DNA from: Patagioenas fasciata
Lineage: Eukaryota > Chordata > Aves > Columbiformes > Columbidae
Assembly (NCBI RefSeq): GCF_037038585.1
Contig: NC_092520.1
Location: 194,005,604-194,069,603, forward strand
DNA: 64,000 nt
Direction of reading: 5' to 3'
The notes below the pieces were generated by a model. That model made no database searches and was not told the DNA's origin. It saw only the letters and a program-made list of their open reading frames with translations. Shown here in pieces: positions 30,101-42,100 of this stretch (position 1 is its first letter; each line of letters opens with the position of its first letter). Position numbers and translations under genes: made by a program.

Positions 30101-33100
30101 AATATTCAGGAGGTTTGGGAAAGGGTGGCTGAGGAATATACACTCCATCACAACTAGCATGGAGACAGCGAGAAGCACAGGAAAAGGGAGGAATACCCAG
30201 GCAAAGCATGACTGCAGGTTCTAATGCCTTTTCCCAGGAGTGTGTTAGCAGCAGCTGTCAGAGGGCTCCTGGAACAGATAAATCTTCCACCAGACTCAGC
30301 AGAGCCATGCTTACACTGCATATGGGAAGAGAGCCTAAGGAGGGGGCCTCATGGTTACCCTTTAACAGTATAACAAGTCACAGACCCAGCAGTAACTGCA
30401 GAACCATGGGCAGAAACAAACCATTTGTACTTTAGCCCTCTGTGCAGACACAGCCTGGCCACCTGGAGCTACTACAACAGCACTGGAGGTTGGACTTGAA
30501 AGTGCAAGTGAAGGCAGCAAGTGACATCAGCCCGCTCCTGTCCATGTGGATGCACCCTTCATCTACCAATTCACATTATATCCATTTTATTTAACAGGAC
30601 AATCCTGCAGGTTCCCTAACGTCAAGGGCTGTACTACACTGTGCAAAACAAGTACTCTTTCACTGGCTAGAAGCATAAAAAAAATAATTACAATATATTC
30701 TGGCACAAGTAGCTTCAGGCTAAAGCAGTAGGTTAAAAAAAAAAAAAAGGTTGAGGTAAGATTCTGCACCACCAGCCCACTTTGTCTCACAAGATTTCTG
30801 AACTGCTCCTGTGTGTCAGGACCAGCAATCACAGCCACACAGGGACACGACAGCTAAAAATCAAGCCCTGTTCAGACTGCCACAGGGCAATAGCATGGAC
30901 ACAGAAGTGACAGTGCCAAGATGAACCCAGGGAGAAGGTAAGACAAAAACTGTCTTTCCAGCTTGGTTTAAGCCAACTGTTACTGTGCACCTTCAGGGAA
31001 TCGGCATGTGAGCCAGATACCAGTCTGCACTGTGCTGCTTTGCTTAATGGCAGAGGCAGTTCTCTGCACACAACTAATAGTTTCCAAACCCCAGCAGGGA
31101 GCCGAGGAAGGCTGCTGGTAACCTGCAGCAGTTGCTTGATATGCTGCGAATGCCAGCGACCTACTGCAAGTGTTTCACATTAACACTCTGCTCCAGCTTC
31201 CAACTTCAGCTAAGAGCAATGAAATACAACTTTACAGCTTAAGATTTATACAATTATAAAAAGACAGTTTTCTCTTCCTAATTTGGTACTCAAGAATGAA
31301 AGTTGCAAGCAGTTTTGACTTCTAGTGCAACTTTTGGGCCCAAATGCACATTTCAACGAGACAGGACAACTGAAGCATGACTAAACTTCCCAACTGGTTT
31401 GATTTTCAGAAAAACAAAGACACTATAATTTAGAATGAGACAGCTGGAATGCTTTTCCTGGTTTTCCCTATATAACCTGTGCTGCTACTGAATCAAAGTG
31501 GGAAGGCTAAGGTGTGTTTTTTTGTTGTTGTTGAGACCATAGAAATATAGTATATAGAAATATACTATTTAAAATGCACAATATCAAAATTTTGTTATTG
31601 TTATTATTACTGTCATCATCATCCCTGGTGACAAAGTCAACTAAGATTTAACAGTAATAATAGGAAGTATCTCTGTATTATTCTCTGTTTTTGAAGCAAA
31701 TACAATATGTTTCCTACTGTGCACACACGATCACTTCATGACCTGGTAGTAAGTGCCGACTGGAACACAAGTTTGCATCACAGAGGAAAAAAAGCCTGCT
31801 ATTTTATTTCCATTGTCCTTTTCCTATTGACAGAAGCACAGCAAAAACTGTTGCATTTAGCTTTGATACCAAAAGAAGGCTTCTGTGCCTGTTTACGAGG
31901 TCAGAAGACCCCCAGCTACGCTGCTTTGGTTGTTGTGAACATGCATTCTTTTGGCTACATGCATCAGAAAAATCCACCTTACCTAAAATAAACAGATGGA
32001 TGCAGTAATTCATGTAATATGCAAGTGTTTTGCAATGTTCTTTCCTTTGATAGGACAGAAATAAAGAAAACAGGAAAGACGCGTTATTGCCTAACCATAT
32101 GAGTCAGAAAGCCTGCCCTGAGACGCCCCGCACACACACACGAGTTGAGCCGCCACTGCCAGCGCTTCTGCACGGGACGCTGGTTATATTCTCATGAGGG
32201 GTGCAATCCCATTACATTAAATAAAACAATCCCAATATATAACTGCCACACAACCAAAATAACAATGTACAAATCTGTTCATTCAACTGGGCACTGGAAA
32301 CTTTTTACTACAGTCCACGTGTTGTCATTCTAACCAAGTATCCTGTCATTTTTAAGTCAACTTTGTACTGTTTCACTGTGCCTGCCTTAAAAATACTTAA
32401 ATACAAACTAACTGGGTGAAACGGAAAAAATACGGCATAACACTTGTTTTGGACACACATCCCAGACTCTTGTCAAACTGCCAGGTAGTTATAATCTGAA
32501 TAGAGTCTCACACTTTTCAGCCCAGTTTTTTTGTTTCAAAAACCTCCCTCAAGGTCTACGGCCAATTAGAAACTACTCCAGACAAATGGATGATAATTAA
32601 AAAGAAAGAGCAACACATGAGGATGAAGGAATGCAACTAAACAGATCACAACAGACAGTAACAAAATTAAGTGTTCCCTAAGTAGTTGTGACACAGATTG
32701 CAGGAATAATAATAATATTTAAATATATTAGCAGAGCATTACAATTGCATAGTTAGACTTGTGTCCTGCAAAGGAAGCAACTGCCAAACCCAGGAGGATT
32801 CCTGCTGAATGTACTCGCACCTTAGTGAGCAGTACTAGGTTCCCAGCCGGTGGGAACACTGGTTTTGGTTCTAACTTGGCAAATTGCTCTTGACGCAAAC
32901 CTTCAATTCTCACTGCAGGAATCATACCTGCTTTATAGCTTGTTGAAGTTTTTCCAGATTTATTTCTTTGGCTTCTTTTAGTAATGTCTTTTCATCCATC
33001 TTTAACATAGAGACTCTGTACTGGCATAGTTCCACCACAACTACATCAGGCTGCACTTCTTGTATTGTCTGAAAAAGATTAATTTATTTACACCAGTTTA

Positions 33101-36100
33101 GGAAGGATTAAACAGAAATGCATCAAATTATCAATACTTTAGTTAAAAAGGGGACATTAAAATAGCTATGTATTGGGAAAAACATCAGGGAAGATGACAG
33201 CAAAGTGATGCTTTGGAACAAGATGGAGAACACATTGTGCTGGGGAGCTGGGGGAAAGAAAAACTTGATGTTACATATTTCACATTCACAAAGTTCCTTT
33301 GACCATACTCTGCAATCATGTGCAATCTGAGTTAGAATAAGTTTTGTAAGAACCAGAGTTGATGATTCTGGCACAAGATTCTTCTCCTTGAGCTCCTGGA
33401 GAACAACACCAGTCTAAACTGCAGCCTTTGCATGAAGTACAGTATGAAATAGTTCCTACTTTCACTAGAGCTTCAGACCTCTTTGCATCTTGAGAACAGA
33501 ATCCAAGTTTGCGGCAACACAGTTTTACAGCTCAGTATTATACATCCCAGACATAGAGAAGCTGTAAACTGCAATTTCTGTACCAGGCTTCATGTCTTTT
33601 CAGCACATCCCCACACAGTGCATATGCAACAACCGCAATACACTGTCAGTGTGAGGTGATGCTGTACAGTGACAGGCAATGTAAGCTTTACTAGTGAGGC
33701 TTTTACTTCTTAACACTGGCACTGTATCTGCATTTGTTGTTTAAGGACAAGTAAAAATAACTGAGTTGGAAGAGTGATGTATTGCATTAAAAAAAAAAAA
33801 AAAAAGTCCACCTCTTAGTTCATCCCACAGCGCTGTCAGCCCTCCAACAGCTAATGAGGGAAAACAGTCTGGAGGTGACAGCACAGAATCAAGTCAGAGG
33901 GCTGGACTCATTCTATGTACTTAATGCTTAGTTGACAACATTACAAACATGCTGCTGAAGGGCTCCCACTCGGTGTTTACCTTCACTACATCCTTTTTGC
34001 TGCTGTCGCTGAAGTGGGCTGTTCCAACCACGTATACTTTAGAACCATCCTCGGTGTCAAGCTCAGTCACAGTGCTTGGTAAAGTAGGCTTTTTCTGCCT
34101 CTTCTTCATCTTCATCTCCAGGATAATTTTAAATGCATCTGCATCAGCTATAAAGAAAAACAGAAAAACACAGATGACTACAAAGTGCATGTAAGTAAAA
34201 TAGAAAATAAAAATGTCACCAGTAAACAGCAGAGCAGAGCTAAAAGGCCATTGATTTACCACTGTAATCTTACATTCAGTTCTGAGGCTACATCATTGAG
34301 AGTGCCACCACTGGAGAGGATGCCTCCAAGCATGGGTCTCAGTCCAGGTTTCCTACCCTGTGGACACTGGGACAGGTTGTCCACGCAGTTCAGTAAGGGA
34401 AAGAGAGAAGCTGTGTGGCAGGTGCAGTGGACAGAAAAGCAAAGAATACTTAGAAAATGTATACACCAAATTGGGAAAAAAAAACAAATCACATTTTAAA
34501 AATTCTGGAACAAAAGTGTTCTTTTTTGGGATTTTGTCTGTATAAATTATAGCAACACATGTACACTGGTGCGAGTATGTTAGTAAACTCAGCTGCACAT
34601 ATTGGCAGACACAGGGTAACTACAGTAGCAATCTTAGCCTCTTCTGGGATTAACACACCAGAGATCAGTATACAATTGAAAATTAAACCTTAAGAGGTAT
34701 TCAGGTCAGGAAACAAATCATTCTTCCCTAATTTCAACAACAAACTATTTAAGACCAAAATGGTACAACATTAGTTTAGTCCACCTATCTCAAGCTTGCC
34801 ATGGAAGAAAGATGATGTATCAGTTCCATCATGGCTGCTTGTTAAATGCCAGAAAGTCTCATTAACTGAGATACAGAATCTTCAGTTTTATGTCAATGGG
34901 AAATATAGTAATTTTGAATTAGCCATCTTTAAGCTTTAATATATCTTAGGAAAAAACAAAAAAGCATAAAGTAGGAAAGCAGAGTTTTGTTTCCAACCAA
35001 CTCTCTTTCTCTGGGAAGCTGCTGTACAAGTTAGTAGAGGTCTCAAGTGATCCAGAAGCTCGGAATAGGATCATAACCCCAGGAAAAAACAAGAAAAAAG
35101 GTTAGTGAACAGTTTCCAGGCAGGATGTCAAAGACGCAGATAAATTACAGCCTCCTACCATACATTAATTAGTTTTATGAATCTGGTTTAACTGTGTGGC
35201 TCTGTCCCTAGATCTGTTCCACAAATACTTATCTCACAAGATTTTATGTAAAAAACAAACAAACACACACAAACACAACCAAAAAGAATCAAAACACAAA
35301 ACCCAAACCAAAAGCCACCCTCCAACATCCTTCTTAGCATTTTAGCAGCCTACTGCTTCATGGTGAATACCCGAGAACATGCTGTGTTGCAATCAGTACG
35401 GTCTGATCTAAGACCACATTGCTGTCAAAACAGATGGTGATGCTAAGAATGGGGTGGGGAAAACATGACTGTAAAAGGAAGAAGAGGTAAGGCTGGTGCA
35501 TTTGTAGCACTCTCAGTCACAGAATCATAAAAGCAGCCACAGTAGATAAAACAAAAGCTACCTAAGCAAATATCCTGCCTTTCACAATGGTCAGAAGTGG
35601 ATATCCGAGGAAGAACGTAAGAAACAGGAAAGTATGCACAATTCCTTCCCCAATTACTTTCCTAGCCTAAAGCCATCTATGGCTCAGATTCCCCCAGCTG
35701 AAAGTGGTTTCTACATGTTGAGTAACCCTTAAAGCACTTAATTTCTATTAATTTTTCAAGCCTTCATCTCATACATATATTCAGAACTGGACTGAGTAAT
35801 GTTTCATGTCAAGAAAAACTGCTGTAACAGCACAGCACCACGTGTTATCATTTAAGGATATAATCAACGAAAACATTCTCAGGAGCAGCTATGATTTTAT
35901 TAAATCAGCTTCTACATATGAAGAAAAAAGCAACATAAAATTAATCTGCTTCTTTAGGTCTGAATGATTTTCCCGTATCTTTAGTCAAGGCTCTGTCTGA
36001 TCCTTTGATTGCTATTTCTGAAGGCTGCAGTCCCTATGGATTATTCAGCAACTTCAGCATGATAGTAACGTTTCTGCTACCTGCTAACGTGCCCTAAGGT

Positions 36101-39100
36101 GGTTCATCGCCTGTTATTTGCCAGAAGGCACAATCTGAATGTTCCTGTTGTTCAAAATGAGCATCATACACATTTAACACCACAATGGTATATCAATAAA
36201 CACAAAGCAAATCCTAATCTCCTCCTGAGAAAGAAATGCTGTCATTATCTGATCCTTATCACTAAAAGGTAAGGACTGATCCTCTTCCTGAATGTCACAA
36301 GGCAGTTTTGGCTGAAATACTGCTATTCCCACGTGCTGCAGGCTTGGACTTCATATCAAAACATTATCACGCTAGCATGGGCAAAGGCATTCCACTGGGG
36401 ACAACTGAGCCAGCTTCATACCACTAGATGCCAGAATGCCAAAGCAAATATGTACTTAACCATCTCTGGCTTAGAAAGCAATGGCCCAGCTTAAAACAAT
36501 AGCTGAGTATATCTATTAAATCAAAAACCATTTACTTTCTTTTGAAAGCATGGGAGTGGCAAACTGACAATTGATGTTATTGCTCTTTCCAAATTTGGTT
36601 TATGCAACTGGGCCTTTTTACAAATCACGAATAGATTAAGTCAGATATGACCTCACTTGCATCTCCCTGTTGCCCTAACAGCCACATCCTTATTAGGTAG
36701 GGAAAAGGCTTGGACATTTAGCTTAATGTACTGCCAATACGATATACCCTCCCCAGTCAAACCAGAAACATACAGATATTGTGCGACACACTTGACGTTT
36801 CCTTTGGGCCATCTTCTGGTGCATCGGAGGAGGACACTGGATCTGCAGCAGCCTGTATGAAACAAATTCAAAAGGAGGCTGGGAATTATAATGAAATGTT
36901 TTAATACATCTTGCCCCTTGTGAGTTTGCTCAGTTTGAACCTACATACAACATTCAAGCAAGTAAATAATTTAAGCAGTGTCAACGGTTCAAAGCATCTG
37001 TGGTTTTACAACTGATATTCTCCTAGCTGGATAAGTATGAGAAAGAACATATAAAACACTAACAATTTAATGCCTATTTTGAAAGATATTTATAGCTGAC
37101 ATGGAGTTTAAAAAAAAAAAAACCAAAATCTTACTCCAGAATAAAACCCCCCAGATTTATCTAACACTACTATAGCATTTTCTCTGTTGGAAACTAAAAC
37201 GTGCACTGATTATTCATTTATAAGATGGCGTGTTTGACTCAACTACCAGCCAGTCTGTCAGGAATCTGACAAAGTTAATCAGCACTCCCAACTATACACA
37301 TATCCATTCAAGAAGAGTCAAGTATTTTATTCTGTTTGAATACGTGTAAGGTAATTACACAATATGCAATCCCAATCTTATAAAGTTTGTGTATTTTGAT
37401 TTCACATGTATCAGAAATCAAAGTCAAAAGGATACAAAACATCCGCACAGTTTTGTTCTCTGAAGGATCAGGAAGTAATTGAAAAGATTCCCAAAGACTG
37501 ACATTTAAATATTATCACCAGAAGTATGTGAGGCAGGTCCTTGGGTAACAAAATCTTTCTTATTTTTAACTAACAGGTGAGTTTTAAAACCCATGCACAG
37601 AATTCATACAATCCCAGTCATCCAAGCCAGAGAGGCAGAGTTAGTGCAAAAAATAGTTTACAGTTGATGTTTCTTAAGTCTCTATCTCTAGGAAACTACA
37701 TTAAGTCAAAGTTGAATCAGTATGATTACTGGGAGAATTTGGGAATCTTGAACAACATTAAGTCAAAAAGTTACAAGACAGGATGTGAATCCATCATCAG
37801 GTAGGTACCTTCCAAATGAATGGCAGTATTAATGAGTCAGCAAGCAGGCAGCCAAGCTCTCCTGCAGGACGTCAGCTTTTTAGCTAGAATGACTGGTTTA
37901 TTTACTTTGTACTTCACCTGGTAAGATTTAAAACAGGACTGTACAAAGCACATCCAATTGTTAAGAGCTTTCAACAAGAGTAATTAATTTCTTCTTGTAT
38001 TCCATTATGCCAAACAGTAATTTCAGATAATAAATCCTGCCTGTCTTACCTTGGCCACATTGAAGGTAAGGTAAAATTTATCATACCTTTCATGGAGTAA
38101 GACCAAAAAGTACAACAGCTTTACAGTGCAAAATTTAGAACATTCACAGCAACATATCATAATTTCACTACAAAGCAGAAGTCTGTTCATGGACAACTGC
38201 AAACTGCAATTACACTGCAAATTGCAATTATATTCACAAATCTAATTTAACACCAGCTCAGCTTTTGATCACAACATATGGCTTGACTCTACTGCTTGCA
38301 TACGTAACTCTAGTCGCAAAAATATTTTGGAAAAACACATCCATCTGTAGCATATGGAATTAATCCTGTCACTTATGCTAGTTTTGTCATCATAACAACA
38401 TTACAACATTGCAGTGGGAACAGCACTAAGCACCACATTAAGAGTCTACTGCTCCTTTAAAAAAAAATAACTGACAGGACACAGTAACCAACATTCTTAT
38501 ATCTCACAAGAAAAAATATCTTTCCTGATCTTCACCTATTACACCAGAAAAAGGTTTTGAGATACATGGATATGAAAAGAGAAGAAAAAGAATAGAGTGT
38601 GTAGAAAAACACACCTCAGTTTAATCTGGCAAGGTACTTAACCTATGCACGCTGAGATCATTCTCACACAATCAATTTGTGTAATTTACTCACAAAACAT
38701 TTTTTCCCTTCTAAAGGTGTAAGCTCATAGGTGAGAAATTACTACAAAGGACTCTTTTTAGCTTTTGCAATTGGATGGAAAAAGACCCTGAAAAGAAGCA
38801 GCTACATGTGGCAAGAAAGTAGCACTCAGCTCCCCACCCCTCTGTTTTATAAGGGGTCTCACACAGGCAGTGCTGACCCCCTGACTTCGCAGACCTTCCC
38901 TGAGGACAGGTGGCAGAACCCAGCTGATGCAGAGTCTTGACCTTCCCTGCAGTTCTACTGAGGAACAAACCCCAGCTCCAAGCCCTACCTCAGGCTGTTG
39001 CTCCTCTTGCATCCCTGCAGCGTAGGCTTATTTTCACCAACCACACAAGAACTGCAAGAAGTAAATGGAATGGAAGAGAATTAAAAATTAATGGCATAAC

Positions 39101-42100
39101 CCAGAATATTTGTTTAAGAACATTAAGGGAAATAAAAAAAGAAAAAAGCTGAGGTGTCTCTACTGCGTTTGATAATAGTCGAAATAATAAAAGCAACAAA
39201 CTTATGATGCACAAATGCCATCCTTTCAACTCTGCTGCTGTTAAAAACAAAACAAAACACAAAACCCACCAACCAAAACAAAAACACACCAAACATCAGT
39301 AGGGTAAAACTGGTCTGTCTCAATCCAGTTTTTGAGTTGGCTCTAGATCCAAAGCATAGTCCTGTCCTAACACACACTGAGAAAACCTTAATAAACACGG
39401 GCAGATTTCATGGGAACCCAGATTTTGCCTTTTTTTTGCTGTCCTAGATTCTGGGGGGGAAAAAAAAAAAAAAAAAAAAAAAAAGCCGCCATTTTCCTCC
39501 AGATCACTCCTAAGTAATTGTAATTGAAGACAAAGGATGGCAGGATGGCTGTCAAAAAGGTTTCAGCAATAGCAAAAATCTTGCTCAACTAGATCAGGAG
39601 GTTCTGTCTTGTAAAAACCAACCATGTCAGGACAAGTTTTTAGGCAAACTTTAGGAATCATCTGTACTTGTGGGACTTCAATGTTACAAGGAGGAGGAGA
39701 GTAGTCTCAGTCTTAATATTGAAGTAGAGACCATACACATTATTGTCTGATCTGCATCATGTTATCATGCATATATTTACAAATATGCCAGGGTAAAGAA
39801 CATCAGTAAAATCATGCCTGTGTTAAAACCCCCTCGGAATCGAGTTTTCAAGCCCTTAGTGAATAGTTTCCATGTCTTAGTTTCAAATTCCTTCTCCCTC
39901 CCATATTATCCAAGTTCTAAAATTCTCCCTGAAGCTGGCATAGTGTCGTGATTTGACTTTGACGGTAAGTACTCTAAGGGGACTGCGCAAGCTGCTGCAC
40001 GCACGTCTAGTGCTCATTCTGCTTATTCTCACTGCTATCCCACTGAAATTGAAGTACTCGAGGAAAGTGCTGCTTCTTCACTACAGCATTTTGGGCTACC
40101 TCCCTCTGACCTGTTTGACAGTACACGTGAACAAGTGTTTTATTTGACCAGACTGGAGAGCACTAAAGCTGTCTCCCCCCTCTCCAAATGCCAGAGTCTC
40201 CTTGAGTCTGATCAGCACTCTGCATCCTGGTTTCTAGCCTGTGCTTTCAAACAAGTTGTTTTGCTTTCTAGCTTTGCTTAAAATATGTTTCTATTTAAAA
40301 AAAGCATTTGCCTGGGCAGCATGAAGGATGTAAGTGTAATTCTGACTGCTGGCACACCTCCCTCCACTACCAGCGGTCAGCCAGCGAACAGCAGATCACA
40401 GCTGCGGGCTGGGCAAGAGAAACATGGGGTGGCCAAGAGCCGGGCTCCTGTACGCTCCCTGGGGCAAAAACCCCATGAAACTCAACAGAGCTCCAAGCTC
40501 TGGGCAGGCAACAGCTACAGACCCACAGCTCCCCAGCTGCCAGGAAAATACCTTGTTAGAACAAAAAACACACACTACCAAGAGGTTCACGAACAGACTA
40601 TTTTTTAAAAACGTGTGAGAAGTCTGCACAGGCAATGCAAGATACAATTGCCCAAGCAATCCACTGTTTTTGCTACAGTACATAACATACTTTAAAACCA
40701 TGACCATGCCTTCCCTCTTTCGAAAGAGTCAAGTGAAGGAAACTTGGATGTTAGAGTAAGCTGAAATGGTAGGTGAAGCTGAACTGATCTTTTCTGCCTC
40801 AGTGTTTCCACAATTTACACACACTGTGGATGGCTCTAAATAAGTACAGCAGAAGGAAAGCCCTGCCCCGAGACCCACAGCCTGAATGGGACACACCAGC
40901 TCATGGACACCCAACACCAGAAAGCCTGGCCAGAGCTGGGCTTAGGTCAACCCAGTGCCTGTTTTTGTACTGTCCTGTCTGTTAGATTGGTTTGTTTGTC
41001 AACTTGTGCAGTAAATCAGACTGGAGAGCAGATCCAGATCAAAAAACAACCAACCTTACCCCTGCCCTACCAAGGCATTTTAAGCCCAAATGACCAAACA
41101 GCTGCAGGAACAATCGTGACAGCAAAACTTAAGGGACAGTGTGAAGCAGATGCTGAAACAAACACTGTCCTCTGGGAAAGTACCTGTCCAACTACAACAT
41201 CAGTCAGAGGTGTTCCAGTACTCTGGTGCTCAGATCCGGGCTTGGTTCTCAACTGGTTTACGTGTAAAACACCACAATGGTTTTCTGCCAGTGAACACAC
41301 ACTAAAATTGCAAGCTTGTTTGAAGGTCTGTCAGGGTTTGAAAACATAGCTCTCATCTATGGGAGTGCTCTTAAAACAGTGAACTGCAACTTTCAGGTAA
41401 AGAATAGACTTCTATAGAGAAGCACAGATGGATTTTTTTTCCAGCAAGTGACATTTTAGAAAACCTCATCCCATTCTCACCACTGAGTAAATGATGTATC
41501 TGGTACTGGAGAGAGATAGAGATCTCTGAAGTTTACTTGTGCTAACTAGCACTACTTTTTAATCTGACCTGTACAACCTTTGGGGAAAGCAAAGCTGCTC
41601 AGTGTGGTTCCCAGTTCCACCATAGTGGGGTTCCAGTCTCTGAGGGAACCCACCACACAATACCACGATGGTCAGATGGGAGGCTGGGCAGCCACATCGA
41701 CAGGCAAGTCTGCCACCACTTTTTCTAGAAGATCTTGTTCTCAGGTGCTTAGATCTGCTCAAGGTCCACTGGAGGTAAAATATTCCACACAGAACATCTG
41801 TTTCTAGATTATTTTATTTTTACTTAGAACGTGCTCAGGAATTCGGTTTATTCTGTCAGCATTACGAAAACTCTTACAACTGCTTTTCAACAGCAAACTA
41901 AACCTCAGCTGGACAACTGCCATGAAACACATCTGCATGTGTGCAAATTCTTCCTTGGTGAGGGGCAACAGGCACAAAACATGTCAACATCACACAAGGC
42001 TGGCTACTCAGCTAGCCAGCATCCTCATCAACAACATAGGAAAAAGTATGTGTATTCCAGGAACCAGTCAAATACCATGGACTCCAGGCTGACCCAGCTC